Positions 51,337 to 60,454 are shown, numbered from the stretch's first letter. The stretch is 64,000 nt of DNA from JAGPUQ01 sp036677085 (GCA_036677085.1 JAKFFI010000058.1:124001-188000); one strand, 5' to 3'. The notes: a model not told the origin generated them from the sequence alone. Numbers and translations: made by a program.

Positions 51337-52719
51337 CTAGCGCACCGGGCGCGCTTTCCAGAAATAGTTGTGGACGCCTTCCCCGGTATAGAACCGGCGG
51401 AAGGTCATTTCGAGCTGGTTGCCGATGCCGACATCCTTCGGATCGGCATCGGCCAGTTCGCAGGCCATGCGGCCGCCGCAGCCGAAATCCACCACGGTGG
51501 AAATCACCGGCGGTTGCAGACTGTAGGCGAGATGGTCGAGGGTGAAGGTGGTGATACGACAGGGCTGGTCGGCAAAAGGCTCTTCTTTCATCTTGTCCAC
51601 CGCGCCGCATTTCACGCACACCCGCTGCGGTGGCAGATAACCCTGGTTGCACTGCTCGCACCGGGAGCCGTAGAAGGCGTATTTCCAGCGCTCGTGCCGT
51701 TTCATCACTGGCGCCGCGGGCCGGCTGGGGTCCGGCCGCCGCGGCGGCTCGAAAGGCAGGATACCGCGCCATTTGAGGTAATTGTTGTAGGCCAGGTCGG
51801 TGCGCTTGGAGGCGAGCCAGTGGGCGACGCTGCGCGCCGGCCGTCCGGAAGCGATACGATCGGTGACCTCGAACACCAGGGCGTCGCAACCGTCGGCGGT
51901 GGACAGCACCAGGATGCGGTCGCCCGGCTTGGCGGTATCCAGAACCTGGGCGAGCAACAGTCCGGCGTGGGCGACACCGGTGCGACCGAGATTGTCCACC
52001 AGGGGGTCGGCCAGCTGTTCGGACTTGAGGCCGAGCGCGCGGGGAATGTCGGCGACGTCGCGGCGGTTGGTGGCGTCCAGCACCACCTTGGCGAGGGATG
52101 CGGGCTCGACCCCGGCGTTGATCAACGCCCGTTTGGCGGTATCGACACTCACCGGCCCGAGGATTTCGATCCCGAAGCGCTCCTCCCACTGCCGGGTGAA
52201 GGGATCGCCCGGCAGTCGCCACACGTCCAGTACTTCCGCGGTGCTCGATGCGCTGCCCAGCAGGCGGGCGATGGCCTCATCCCCGGCGCCGGTGACAAAG
52301 GCGACGGCGGCATCGCCGCTGTCCCGCTCGCGCGCGCCACCCGGTGCGCCGATCACCACGTCGCTGGCGCACACCAGCGTGGTGCGTCCGGCGTGGCCGA
52401 GTTCGCTCGCCAGCAACAACCCGGCCAGTCCCATGCGGCTGTTGCCACCGAGCTCGAGCGACCGGGTTTGCGCCGGCAGGTCGAGGGCAGCGGAAATCGC
52501 CGCGGCATTGAGTTTTTCCGCGTAGGGCGGGCTGGTGGTGGCAAACATCAGGGTGTCTACCGCCGCGCCGCCGAGCGCCTGACGGCCGGCTTCCACGGCC
52601 ATGGAGACCGAGTCTTCGTCATAACTGGCGATGGCGCGTTCGCCGCGACCGATCCCCGCCGCCTGGCGGTCGAGCCGAAAATAGGGAATATAGGAACCGT
52701 ACCGCAAAATACCGGACAA
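51337..52719 (-). CDS. HMG-CoA-synthase/KAS III-like protein fused to a DUF35 zinc-ribbon/OB domain
   Basis: A 460-residue two-part protein. Residues 1-320 follow the HMG-CoA synthase/KAS III fold (GILRYGSYIPYFRLDR, DTLMFATTSPPYAEKLNAAAISAALDL, RDSGDAAVAFVTG, DNLGRTGVAHAGLLLAQVLD), but where the nucleophile cysteine is expected the sequence reads LELGGNSRMGLAG. Residues 340-460 are a rubredoxin-like zinc ribbon (Cys354, Cys357, Cys368, Cys371) and an OB fold (DUF35). The start is TTG at 52719 with a strong AGGAGG six bases upstream. Forms a pair with the thiolase, reminiscent of thiolase/HMGS/DUF35 assemblies described from archaea. The reaction here is not known. Confidence 0.8.
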   Translation of the reverse strand: MSGILRYGSYIPYFRLDRQAAGIGRGERAIASYDEDSVSMAVEAGRQALGGAAVDTLMFATTSPPYAEKLNAAAISAALDLPAQTRSLELGGNSRMGLAGLLLASELGHAGRTTLVCASDVVIGAPGGARERDSGDAAVAFVTGAGDEAIARLLGSASSTAEVLDVWRLPGDPFTRQWEERFGIEILGPVSVDTAKRALINAGVEPASLAKVVLDATNRRDVADIPRALGLKSEQLADPLVDNLGRTGVAHAGLLLAQVLDTAKPGDRILVLSTADGCDALVFEVTDRIASGRPARSVAHWLASKRTDLAYNNYLKWRGILPFEPPRRPDPSRPAAPVMKRHERWKYAFYGSRCEQCNQGYLPPQRVCVKCGAVDKMKEEPFADQPCRITTFTLDHLAYSLQPPVISTVVDFGCGGRMACELADADPKDVGIGNQLEMTFRRFYTGEGVHNYFWKARPVR

Positions 52720-52837
52720 ACCACACCTCCTGGTTCGGGAGCCGGCGCGCTGGGCACCGGCGGCGACGTTGATCGACTGTTTTCGTTGTTATCGGAGCCC
52801 ACCCAAGGCCGTCAGGACCGAGGGCACACATTGCAAT

Positions 52838-54379
52838 TCAGGCTATCACATATTCCTGCAATTTCGGGTCCCGCAGGTCGCCGCGGAATCGGGTTGCCGT
52901 CCAGGGCCAGGACCCGGGCACGCCTTTCTCATCGAGATACCAGCTCTTGCAGCCGGTGGTCCACACCGTATCCTTCATGTTCGCCAGCATCTCGGCATTG
53001 AAGCGCAGGGTCGCATCCTCACGGGGATAAACCTGCTCGAACTTGCGTTCCGCCCAGAGGTTGATGAATTTCAGGATGTATTCGCTCTGGGTTTCGGCGA
53101 TGGAGGCGAGCGAGAAATTGCCCACCGGGCTGTGAGGTCCCATCACCATGAAGAAATTGGGAAAGTTGGGCATGGCCACGGTGCGATAGCCGCGCGGACC
53201 GTCCTTCCAGGCCGCGTCCAGGGTGACACCGTGCGCGCCGGTCATGGTCATCGGCAGCATGTACTCGTTGGCGTGAAAGCCGGTAGCCAGCGCGATGATG
53301 TCGAGCTCGTGGAGCTTGCCATCCGCAGTGACGATGCCCCGCGGTTCGACGTGGTCGATGCCCACGCGCACTAGCTCGGCGTTGGGGCGCTGAATGGCGG
53401 GATAAAATTCCGACGACATCACCAGGCGTTTGCACATCGGTGTGTAGTCCGGGGTCAGTTTGGCGCGCAGATCGGGGTCCTTCACGCTGTCGAGGTTCCA
53501 GCGGCACAGTTTGGCGACCATGCGCCGGGAGGCGTTGTCCTTGATGATGCCGCGACCCAGCACCTGCTCCATGAGAAACCGGTAGCTGTGGTAGTACAGC
53601 CGGGAAAGGACAGGCAGTTTCCCCGTCAGCCAATGGCTGAATCCGGAATATTTCCGGTTCGGGATCGGCAGCACCCACTGCGGGGTGCGCTGAAAGGAGA
53701 TCACCTTGCTGCACACATCGGTGAGCGGCTTGATCATCTGGATGCCGGTGGAGCCGTTGCCGATGACGCCGACGCGCTTGCCGGCCAGCTCCAGGGAGTG
53801 ATCCCAGCGGGCGGAATGCACCACGGTCCCGGCAAAGGAATCCAGGCCGGGAATGTCCGGGTACCTGGGTCGTACCAGGATGCCGCAGGCGGCGATCAGG
53901 ATGTCGCACTCGAGCTGCTCGCCAGCGCCGCCGGCTGTCGCCACATCCAGTTTCCAGCCACTACCGGTCCATTCCGCGTGCCGGGTCTCGGTGTTGAAGC
54001 GGATGCGTTCGAAGACCCCATACTTGCGCGCCATGCGCTCGAAGTACTGGCGGATCTCTTCGCCTCCGCAAAACCGGTGGCTCCATTGCGAGCTGGGTTC
54101 GAAGCTGTACTGGTAGTAATGCGAGGGCACGTCGCAGCGCAGGCCGGGATACTGGTTGTAGTGCCAGGTGCCGCCGCAGCGGTCGGCTTTTTCCAGCAGG
54201 ATCAGGTCGTCGTAGCCGGCCGCCATCAGCCGCATTCCCATGCAGATCCCCGACAGCCCGGTACCGACCACGATGATGCGCGGCTTGCGCTTGCCCGCAG
54301 CCAGAGAGCTCAGAATTTTGCCGCTTTCGCTGATGCCCAAATTTTTATCTACCCAAGCCGTAAAGGATTGCGCTGGCAC
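52838..54379 (-). CDS. Flavin-containing monooxygenase, Baeyer-Villiger type
   Basis: A 513-residue NADPH- and oxygen-dependent flavoenzyme. FAD motif GTGLSG at 39-44, GGTW at 69-72, the Baeyer-Villiger fingerprint FAGTVVHSARW at 182-192, and the second Rossmann motif GNGSTG at 207-212. It would insert oxygen next to a ketone (cyclic, linear or steroidal; not determinable) or oxidise a heteroatom. GTG start at 54379 with only a weak ribosome site. A perfect 14-bp palindrome 17 bp upstream suggests repressor control. The downstream thiolase pair lies 118 bp away on the same strand, consistent with a degradative role. Confidence 0.86.
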   Translation of the reverse strand: MPAQSFTAWVDKNLGISESGKILSSLAAGKRKPRIIVVGTGLSGICMGMRLMAAGYDDLILLEKADRCGGTWHYNQYPGLRCDVPSHYYQYSFEPSSQWSHRFCGGEEIRQYFERMARKYGVFERIRFNTETRHAEWTGSGWKLDVATAGGAGEQLECDILIAACGILVRPRYPDIPGLDSFAGTVVHSARWDHSLELAGKRVGVIGNGSTGIQMIKPLTDVCSKVISFQRTPQWVLPIPNRKYSGFSHWLTGKLPVLSRLYYHSYRFLMEQVLGRGIIKDNASRRMVAKLCRWNLDSVKDPDLRAKLTPDYTPMCKRLVMSSEFYPAIQRPNAELVRVGIDHVEPRGIVTADGKLHELDIIALATGFHANEYMLPMTMTGAHGVTLDAAWKDGPRGYRTVAMPNFPNFFMVMGPHSPVGNFSLASIAETQSEYILKFINLWAERKFEQVYPREDATLRFNAEMLANMKDTVWTTGCKSWYLDEKGVPGSWPWTATRFRGDLRDPKLQEYVIA

Positions 54380-54395
54380 TCGCCGGAGATCGATG

Positions 54396-54409
54396 TTACC
54401 GATCGGTAA
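54396..54409. promoter_or_regulatory. Perfect 14-bp palindrome, TetR-family-like operator
   Basis: TTACCGATCGGTAA reads the same on both strands and lies 17 bp before the monooxygenase start, beside an A/T-rich run suited to a promoter. Palindromes of this TTACCG-CGGTAA form are typical of TetR-family operators. No TetR gene is present in the window. Confidence 0.6.
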
Positions 54410-54480
54410 AAAATAGTTTTGCGCAAGCCCCGAAGGGTGTCAAGGTTGCCACGGGGGTATGCGCGACCCTGTATTTCCGC

Positions 54481-56040
54481 CTATCCCGGACTCGGGTACA
54501 CATAGCCGGCCTGAAGGCCGAGCGGCAGCCCGAGCGCCCAGTAGCCTAGCAGGAGCAGGGTCCAGCCCAGCAGCAGCGCCAGCGCATAGGGCAGCATCAT
54601 CGCGATCAGGGTACCGATGCCGGCGTCACTGACATAGCGCCGGCAGAACACGACCACCAGCGGGAAGTAGGGCATCAGAGGGGTCACGATGTTGGCCGAG
54701 GAGTCCCCGATCCGGTACGCCGCCTGGGTCAGTTCCGGTGCGATGCCGAGCTGCATCAGCATGGGAACGAAGATGGGCGCAATCAGCAGCCACTTTGCCG
54801 ACGCCGAGCCCACGAACAGATCGATGCAGGCCGATAACAGAATAATGCCGACGATGGTCAACTGGGGCGAGAGGTGCAGCCCGCTCAGCCCGTCCGCGCC
54901 CGCGACGGCGAGCAGAATCCCCAGATTCGAGTGGCTGAAGGCCGCGATGAACTGCGCGGCGAAAAACGCCATCACGATGTAATAACCCATGCTTTCCATG
55001 GCGCGCGTCATCCCGGCGATCACATCGCGGTGTCCGCGAGTGGATCCGGCGGCGATGCCGTAGGTCACGCCCGGGATCAGAAACAGGACAAAGATCAGCG
55101 GCACGATGGCATGCATCAGGGGTGCGCCGAAGGATGCTACGGCACCGGTAGCTGGATCCCGCAGGGCCGAGCTGGCGGGCAGGATTGCCGCGAGCAGCAG
55201 CGCCAGCGACAGCACCAGGCTGACCGCCGCCCAGCGGAGCCCGCGTTGCTCCCCGGGCGCCAGCGGCGTCAACCCGGCGGTGTCTGCCGGGTCAGCGCTA
55301 ACCGGGTTGGTCCTGGTCAGCCAGGGCTCGACGACCCGGTCGGTGAGCCACCAGCCGAGGCCGATCACCAGCAGACTCGACGTGCTCATGAAAAACCAGT
55401 TGCACAGGGGATTGATCAAAAGGCCGGGGTCCAGCACGCGGCCCGCTTCCTGGGTGATGCCCTGCAGCAGCGGATCGAGCGCCGAGGGAATGAAGTTCGC
55501 GGAAAACCCGCCCGACACACCGGCGAAGGCCGCTGCGATGCCCGCCAGCGGGTGGCGGCCGGCGGCACGAAAAATCACCGCCGCCAGCGGGATGACCACC
55601 ACATAGCCCGCGTCCGCGGCGGTGTGGCTGATGATCGCCACCAACATCACGATGGGAGAGAGCCAGCGGGCCGTGGTCAGGCTCAGCAGTTTGCGCAGCC
55701 CGGCGGCGATGAGTCCGGAGTGTTCCGCCACCCCGACCCCGAGCAGCGCCACCAGCACAATCCCGAGGGGCGCAAAGGCGGTGAACACCGGGACCATCTC
55801 GGTCAGGAAGCGTGTGAGCTCCGCCCCGGTCAGCAGATTGACAACCTTGATCGTGGCGCCGGTCTGGGGGTGTTGCGCAGCAAATTCGACCGGCGCCAAC
55901 AGTGCCGACAGCAACCAGACCGCGATCAGCAGCAGCAGAAACAGCAGGACGGGATCGGGCAGCCGGTTGCCGAGCCTTTCAACCCCTTGCAGAATTCGTA
56001 ACAGCGCGCCAGGTCGGGGCGGCGGATCCGGGTCGCTCAC
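54481..56040 (-). CDS. AbgT family transporter
   Basis: A 519-residue inner-membrane protein of the p-aminobenzoyl-glutamate transporter family. About a dozen TM segments are visible, with family motifs GNRLPDPVLLFLLLL at the N-terminus, LGVGVAEHSGLI, SHTAADAGYVVVIPLAA, GVSGGFSANFIPSALDPLLQGITQEAG, and SASAKWLLIAPIFVPMLM near the C-terminus. Members export sulfonamides or take up p-aminobenzoyl-glutamate. GTG start at 56040. Lies 101 bp upstream of the monooxygenase, likely a separate unit. Confidence 0.92.
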   Translation of the reverse strand: MSDPDPPPRPGALLRILQGVERLGNRLPDPVLLFLLLLIAVWLLSALLAPVEFAAQHPQTGATIKVVNLLTGAELTRFLTEMVPVFTAFAPLGIVLVALLGVGVAEHSGLIAAGLRKLLSLTTARWLSPIVMLVAIISHTAADAGYVVVIPLAAVIFRAAGRHPLAGIAAAFAGVSGGFSANFIPSALDPLLQGITQEAGRVLDPGLLINPLCNWFFMSTSSLLVIGLGWWLTDRVVEPWLTRTNPVSADPADTAGLTPLAPGEQRGLRWAAVSLVLSLALLLAAILPASSALRDPATGAVASFGAPLMHAIVPLIFVLFLIPGVTYGIAAGSTRGHRDVIAGMTRAMESMGYYIVMAFFAAQFIAAFSHSNLGILLAVAGADGLSGLHLSPQLTIVGIILLSACIDLFVGSASAKWLLIAPIFVPMLMQLGIAPELTQAAYRIGDSSANIVTPLMPYFPLVVVFCRRYVSDAGIGTLIAMMLPYALALLLGWTLLLLGYWALGLPLGLQAGYVYPSPG

Positions 56041-56103
56041 GCGGGCTTTCCAGGGTTTTGGCGCAGGGCTGGCGCGCGTGCCATCGGCGGGTGGCCGCCC
56101 GGG

Positions 56104-56649
56104 TCAGGGTTTTGGCGGCTCCGGATTCAACACCAGCTGGCCATCCACCACGGGGATTCTTTCTCCGGGGCGATGGTCCATGCGGACACTGTGTTCTTCG
56201 CCGCGCAGGCGGTAGCGGACATCGTAGCCCGTCACCTCGGTTTTGGTTTCATGCTCGGTGTGGCAGCGGCGCTCGGTGGTGGTGTAGGTATCGTTCGCCT
56301 GTATCCGCTCCTGGGTTTTGTTGCCGGCGTAGCCACCGGCCACCGCGCCGGCCGCGGTCGCGATCTTTTTGCCGGAGCCGCCGCCGATCTGGTTGCCGAC
56401 AACCCCCCCTATAACTGCCCCTGCCACAGTGCCGAGAATCTGATTCTGGTCCTTTGCCGGTCGCCTTCGCGTCACGGCCACGTCGGCGCAAACTTCCTTG
56501 GGTACTTGCAAATCGCGGGTTACCTCGGTGACGTCGAGCACCTCTGCGAACTTTGGTTCGCCATAGAGCGCGCGATAGCCGCCGATGGCGCCGGCCGCCG
56601 TGGCCAGCACAGCCCCGGCAATGAGACCCGTAAGCATGCCTTTGTTCAT
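56104..56649 (-). CDS. Glycine-zipper 2TM domain protein
   Basis: A 181-residue envelope protein. An N-terminal hydrophobic helix (LTGLIAGAVLATAAGAIGGY) acts as signal or anchor, and the glycine zipper (ILGTVAGAVIGGVVGNQIGGG plus ATAAGAVAGGYAGN) marks the 17-kDa surface-antigen-like family. There is no lipobox. The C-terminal half is polar (GYDVRYRLRGEEHSVRMDHRPGERIPVVDG). Related proteins reside in the outer membrane or periplasm; role unknown. ATG at 56649. Confidence 0.88.
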   Translation of the reverse strand: MNKGMLTGLIAGAVLATAAGAIGGYRALYGEPKFAEVLDVTEVTRDLQVPKEVCADVAVTRRRPAKDQNQILGTVAGAVIGGVVGNQIGGGSGKKIATAAGAVAGGYAGNKTQERIQANDTYTTTERRCHTEHETKTEVTGYDVRYRLRGEEHSVRMDHRPGERIPVVDGQLVLNPEPPKP

Positions 56650-56839
56650 AGTGAGATTGTCCGACTGGTTCCGGAGAGAAGCCGTAATGTGTCGATAATT
56701 CGGGCGGAATACAAGAGCTGTCCGGTGGTGGTGATACGCAGCTACCGTGATTCAGGCCCCGGTGCCGATGGTGGCTGCTGAAGGTTTGGGGGTGCGCAGG
56801 GGTATCACTGTCAGCGGCTCGCCACCGGGATGGTGGCAC
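56650..56839. other. Intergenic stretch without recognised genes
   Basis: Together with the doubtful small ORF at 56840-57040 this makes 387 bp between the glycine-zipper gene and ychF. I see no RNA gene, strong hairpin terminator or repeat here; the promoter of the glycine-zipper gene should lie near 56660-56720, but no clear boxes stand out. Confidence 0.5.
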
Positions 56840-57040
56840 TCACCATCCGCATGACCTGCGACGACCTGAAGTGCGTGAGCGCCGTTTCAGCAGCATCGCC
56901 ACCAGGAAGAGTCCCATGCCCGTGGCGTAGCGGTCCGGACCAAGTGTGTGGGGCAGGTAGTTGCCGCTCGGCAATATCGCGCAGAGCCCCAGCGCCAGTC
57001 CGTATCCCCGGTGACTGCAGACGTTAGGGCGCTGGTTCAC
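56840..57040 (-). CDS. Possible small membrane protein coupled to ychF
   Basis: A 66-codon frame starts with GTG at 57040, overlapping the ychF stop as GTGA, the same coupling seen between several real genes here. The predicted peptide has two hydrophobic stretches (GYGLALGLCAILPSG and YATGMGLFLVAMLL) and then a basic tail (KRRSRTSGRRRS), consistent with a small membrane hairpin with positive cytoplasmic end. No clear ribosome site and no recognised family, so it may be spurious. Confidence 0.33.
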   Translation of the reverse strand: MNQRPNVCSHRGYGLALGLCAILPSGNYLPHTLGPDRYATGMGLFLVAMLLKRRSRTSGRRRSCGW

Positions 57041-58128
57041 ACATTGAATCGAAAATGGATGATGTCGCCATCCTGGACGACATAGTCCTTGCCTTCCAGC
57101 CGCCACTTGCCTGCCTCCCGGGCGCCAGTCTCACCGCCATAGGCGATAAAATCCGCGTACCCCACGACTTCGGCGCGGATAAAGCCGCGCTCGAAATCGC
57201 TGTGGATCTTGCCAGCCGCCTGGGGCGCCGTGGCACCCACCGGAATGGTCCAGGCCCGTACCTCTTTGACGCCGGCGGTAAAGTAGGTGTGCAGGTGCAA
57301 CAGTTGGTAACCACCGCGTATTACCCGGTTCAGCCCCGGTTCTTCGAGGCCGATGTCGGCCAGAAAGGCCAGCTTGTCCGCATCGTCCAGCTCGGCGATC
57401 TCGGCTTCGATCTGGTTGCACACCGCCACCACGCCCGCGCCCTCGGCGGCGGCAATGGCCTCCACCTGCTGTAAATAAGGGTTGTCGTGAAAGCCGTTCT
57501 CGCTGACGTTGGCCACATAGAGGGTGGGCTTGGCCGTGAGGAGGGCGAGGTCGCTCAGTTCCAGCAGGGCCTCGGCGTCGAGCCCCAGGCTGCGGACCGG
57601 TCGCGCGCTATCGAGATGGGAAATCAGGCGTTCCAGTAATTCCTTGCGGGTGGTCGCGCTCTTGTCGCCACTGCGGGCAGCCTTGGCCGCGCGTTGCAGT
57701 GCCCGATCGACGGTTTCGAGATCCGCGAGCGCCAGTTCGGTATTGATGACTTCGATGTCCGCGGCCGGATCGACCTTGTTGGCTACATGGATGACATTGC
57801 TGTCCTCGAAGCACCGCACGACATGGGCAATCGCATCGGTTTCCCGGATCGTGGCGAGAAACTGGTTGCCGAGGCCTTCACCCTTGGAGGCGCCAGCCAC
57901 CAGCCCCGCGATATCGACAAACTCCATGGTGGTCGGGATCACCCGCTGGGGTTTGACGATGGCCGCCAGCGCATCCAGGCGCAGATCCGGTACCGGCACG
58001 ATGCCGGTATTGGGTTCGATGGTGCAGAAGGGAAAATTTTCGGCACCGATCCCCGCTTTGGTGAGCGCGTTGAAGAGCGTGGATTTGCCCACGTTCGGGA
58101 GACCGACAATGCCGCATTTAAAGCCCAC
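57037..58128 (-). CDS. ychF: Ribosome-binding ATPase YchF
   Basis: A 363-residue Obg-like P-loop ATPase linked to translation and oxidative stress responses. G1 loop GLPNVGKSTLFNALT, switch-like FVDIAGLVAGASKGEGLGNQFL, and the C-terminal TGS domain ending IIHFRFNV. Full length, ATG at 58128. It follows pth by 27 bp, the usual pair. Confidence 0.96.
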   Translation of the reverse strand: MGFKCGIVGLPNVGKSTLFNALTKAGIGAENFPFCTIEPNTGIVPVPDLRLDALAAIVKPQRVIPTTMEFVDIAGLVAGASKGEGLGNQFLATIRETDAIAHVVRCFEDSNVIHVANKVDPAADIEVINTELALADLETVDRALQRAAKAARSGDKSATTRKELLERLISHLDSARPVRSLGLDAEALLELSDLALLTAKPTLYVANVSENGFHDNPYLQQVEAIAAAEGAGVVAVCNQIEAEIAELDDADKLAFLADIGLEEPGLNRVIRGGYQLLHLHTYFTAGVKEVRAWTIPVGATAPQAAGKIHSDFERGFIRAEVVGYADFIAYGGETGAREAGKWRLEGKDYVVQDGDIIHFRFNV

Positions 58129-58155
58129 GAACCGGCCTCCGTCGCAAATTGAAAG

Positions 58156-58749
58156 TTAGTTGATGGTGTGCAGACGCTGCATGGCACGACTGAAATCCCC
58201 GCCAACCAGATCAGGGATGATGTCGGCCGCACGCGCGAAGGTGCTGTCGATCAGCTCCCGCTCCGCGGGCGGCGGCTTGCGCAATACATAACCCACCACA
58301 TCGGCACCCGGTCCGGGATGGCCTATGCCGATGCGCAGGCGCGCAAAATCGCGGCACTCGCCGAGCCTGGCCATGATGTCGCGCAGCCCGTTGTGGCCGC
58401 CGTGACCGCCGCCCAGTTTGAGCCGTGCCGTTCCCGGCGGGAGATCCAGATCATCATGGACCACCAGCATGCTGTCCGGCGCGATCTGGTAGAACTGCAA
58501 CAGCGCCACCACCGCCTGACCACTGAGGTTCATGAAGGTGTCGGGTACCAGCAGGCGCAACTCGGGGGGAACGCGCGCCACACTGCCGTGAAAGCGCGCT
58601 TCGTGGCGCAGCGTCACCCCGAACCCCTGGGCCAACGCCTGTACCAGATCGGCACCGGCGTTGTGGCGGGTGCGGTCGTAGGCGGCGCCCGGATTGCCCA
58701 GCCCGACGATCAGGCGGATGCCGGTGGTCACGGATACCGCCGGGATCAC
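58156..58749 (-). CDS. pth: Peptidyl-tRNA hydrolase
   Basis: A 197-residue esterase that recycles peptidyl-tRNA. Catalytic His in RTRHNAGADLV, with IVGLGNPGAAY before it, PDTFMNLSGQAV, VHDDLDLPPGTARLKLGGGHGGHNGL and RIGIGHPG. GTG start at 58749 overlapping the rplY stop as GTGA; a second GTG a few codons downstream would also give a typical N-terminus. Confidence 0.96.
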   Translation of the reverse strand: MIPAVSVTTGIRLIVGLGNPGAAYDRTRHNAGADLVQALAQGFGVTLRHEARFHGSVARVPPELRLLVPDTFMNLSGQAVVALLQFYQIAPDSMLVVHDDLDLPPGTARLKLGGGHGGHNGLRDIMARLGECRDFARLRIGIGHPGPGADVVGYVLRKPPPAERELIDSTFARAADIIPDLVGGDFSRAMQRLHTIN

Positions 58750-59372
58750 TCCTCGGCGACGGCCTCGCTGTCGTCACCACCCTTGACCTTGGGCCGATGG
58801 ATCGCCACCACCGGCAGATCGTGGTCGGCGCCATGAGCCAGGGCCACGCTGTCCACGCCCGTGGGCAGTACCAGATCGGAAATGTGCAGGATCTGGCCCA
58901 TCGCCACGGTGGCCATGTCCACCGCGATGTATTCGGGCAGATCGCCGGGCAGGCACTGGATTTCCAGATCCACCAGATTGTGCTGCACCACGCCGCCCTG
59001 CTGCTTCACTGCTTCGCAACGGTCTTCGTTGATGAAATGCAGTGGTACCCGCGTGGTGATCTTGTGGGTTTTGCTGACCCGCAGAAAATCCGCATGGAGG
59101 ATGATGGGTCGCGCCGGATGGCGCTGGACATCCTTCAGGATGACGTCCTGGGTCTTGGCATCGATCCGCAGTGAAATGATGTGCGAATAAAACGCCTCGC
59201 TTTCCAGCGCCCGAGCCAGCTCGCGCTGGGTCAGCACGATGGGCTCGGGTTCGCCGCCATCACCGTAGACGATGGCCGGCACTTCTTCCGCGAGACGACG
59301 CAGGCGGCGGCTCGCACCTTTCCCCATGTCGGTTCGCGCACGAGCATTGAGAACGAAATCAGTCATTGCCAT
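58746..59372 (-). CDS. rplY: 50S ribosomal protein L25 (CTC form)
   Basis: A 208-residue 5S rRNA-binding ribosomal protein with the longer CTC layout: N-terminal L25 domain (FVLNARARTDMGKGASRRLRR, VPAIVYG) and a C-terminal TL5-type beta domain (VPLHFINEDRCEAVKQ, GDLPEYIAVDMATVAMG). ATG at 59372; a second ATG two codons on (59366) is equally possible. Sits between prs and pth as in pseudomonads. Confidence 0.95.
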   Translation of the reverse strand: MAMTDFVLNARARTDMGKGASRRLRRLAEEVPAIVYGDGGEPEPIVLTQRELARALESEAFYSHIISLRIDAKTQDVILKDVQRHPARPIILHADFLRVSKTHKITTRVPLHFINEDRCEAVKQQGGVVQHNLVDLEIQCLPGDLPEYIAVDMATVAMGQILHISDLVLPTGVDSVALAHGADHDLPVVAIHRPKVKGGDDSEAVAEE

Positions 59373-59465
59373 TGCTCCAGTTAGTGAATCCCGCCGTGGC
59401 CTGTTGCGACCGAGGCGATCGACGGGTTTGGTTGCGATGCCCCTGCGGGCGGTTATCCGGCGTGT

Positions 59466-60407
59466 TCAGTCGAACATCGCGCTGATGGATTCTTCGTTGC
59501 TGACCCGGCGGATCGCTTCTCCCAGCGTGGCGCTGATGGACAGCTGCCGGATCCGGGCGCAACTGCGCGCCCGTTCGCTCAAGGGAATGCTGTTGGTGAC
59601 CACCAGCTCATCGAGATCGGACTCATTGAGGTTGTCGACAGCCGGTCCCGACAGTACCGGGTGCGTACAGTAGGCCACCACCTTGGTCGCGCCGTGCTGT
59701 TTGAGGGCCTCGGCCGCCTTGCACAGCGTCCCCGCGGTATCCACGATGTCGTCGACCAGCAGGCAGGTTCGACCCTCGACCTCGCCGATCACGTTCATCA
59801 CCTGGGTCTGATTGGCTTCGGGACGCCGCTTGTCGATGATGGCCAGTTCGGTGTTCAGTTGTTTGGCGATGGCGCGGGCACGCACCACGCCGCCGATATC
59901 GGGAGAGACCACCAGCAGGTTGCCGTAATTCTGGCGCTCGATGTCGGCGACCAGCACCGGTGCGCCGTAGACATTGTCCACTGGACATTCGAAAAAGCCC
60001 TGGATCTGCTCGGCGTGGAGATCCACGGTGAGCACCCGGCTCACGCCGGCGTTGTTGATCATGTCGGCTACCACGCGGGCGCTGATCGGGACCCGCGCCG
60101 AGCGCACCCGGCGGTCCTGGCGGGCGTAGCCGAAATACGGCAGCACCGCGGTGACCCGGCTGGCCGACGCACGGCGCAGGGCATCCACCATGAACACCAG
60201 CTCCATCAGATTGCGATGGGTAGGCGCGCAAGTGGGCTGAATGATGAAGACGTCGCGGCCGCGGACATTTTCGCGGATCTCGATGTTGATCTCGCCGTCC
60301 GAAAACTGCGCTACCAGGGCATTGCCGAGCGGCAGACCGAGGTAGCGAGAAACTTCCCGCGCGAGTTCCGGGTTGCCATTCCCGGAAAATACCATCAGGT
60401 TTGCCAT
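59466..60407 (-). CDS. prs: Ribose-phosphate pyrophosphokinase
   Basis: A 313-residue enzyme making PRPP from ribose 5-phosphate and ATP for nucleotide, His and Trp synthesis. Key segments: MVFSGNGNPELAREVSRYLG, FSDGEINIEIRENVRG, YFGYARQDRR, TVDLHAEQIQGFF, VVSPDIGGVVRARAIAK and the PRPP-binding LLVDDIVDTAGTL. Full length. The tRNA-Gln gene lies directly upstream. Confidence 0.97.
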   Translation of the reverse strand: MANLMVFSGNGNPELAREVSRYLGLPLGNALVAQFSDGEINIEIRENVRGRDVFIIQPTCAPTHRNLMELVFMVDALRRASASRVTAVLPYFGYARQDRRVRSARVPISARVVADMINNAGVSRVLTVDLHAEQIQGFFECPVDNVYGAPVLVADIERQNYGNLLVVSPDIGGVVRARAIAKQLNTELAIIDKRRPEANQTQVMNVIGEVEGRTCLLVDDIVDTAGTLCKAAEALKQHGATKVVAYCTHPVLSGPAVDNLNESDLDELVVTNSIPLSERARSCARIRQLSISATLGEAIRRVSNEESISAMFD

Positions 60408-60454
60408 GGATGTGTCCTGGAAACGGCGTCACCGGACGCCGGGGTGACAGGTTG

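Noticed and set aside
50123..53001. Plus-strand frames of 405 and 560 codons
   Set aside because: Antisense to the thiolase and HMGS-like/DUF35 genes, which show catalytic or metal-binding residues.
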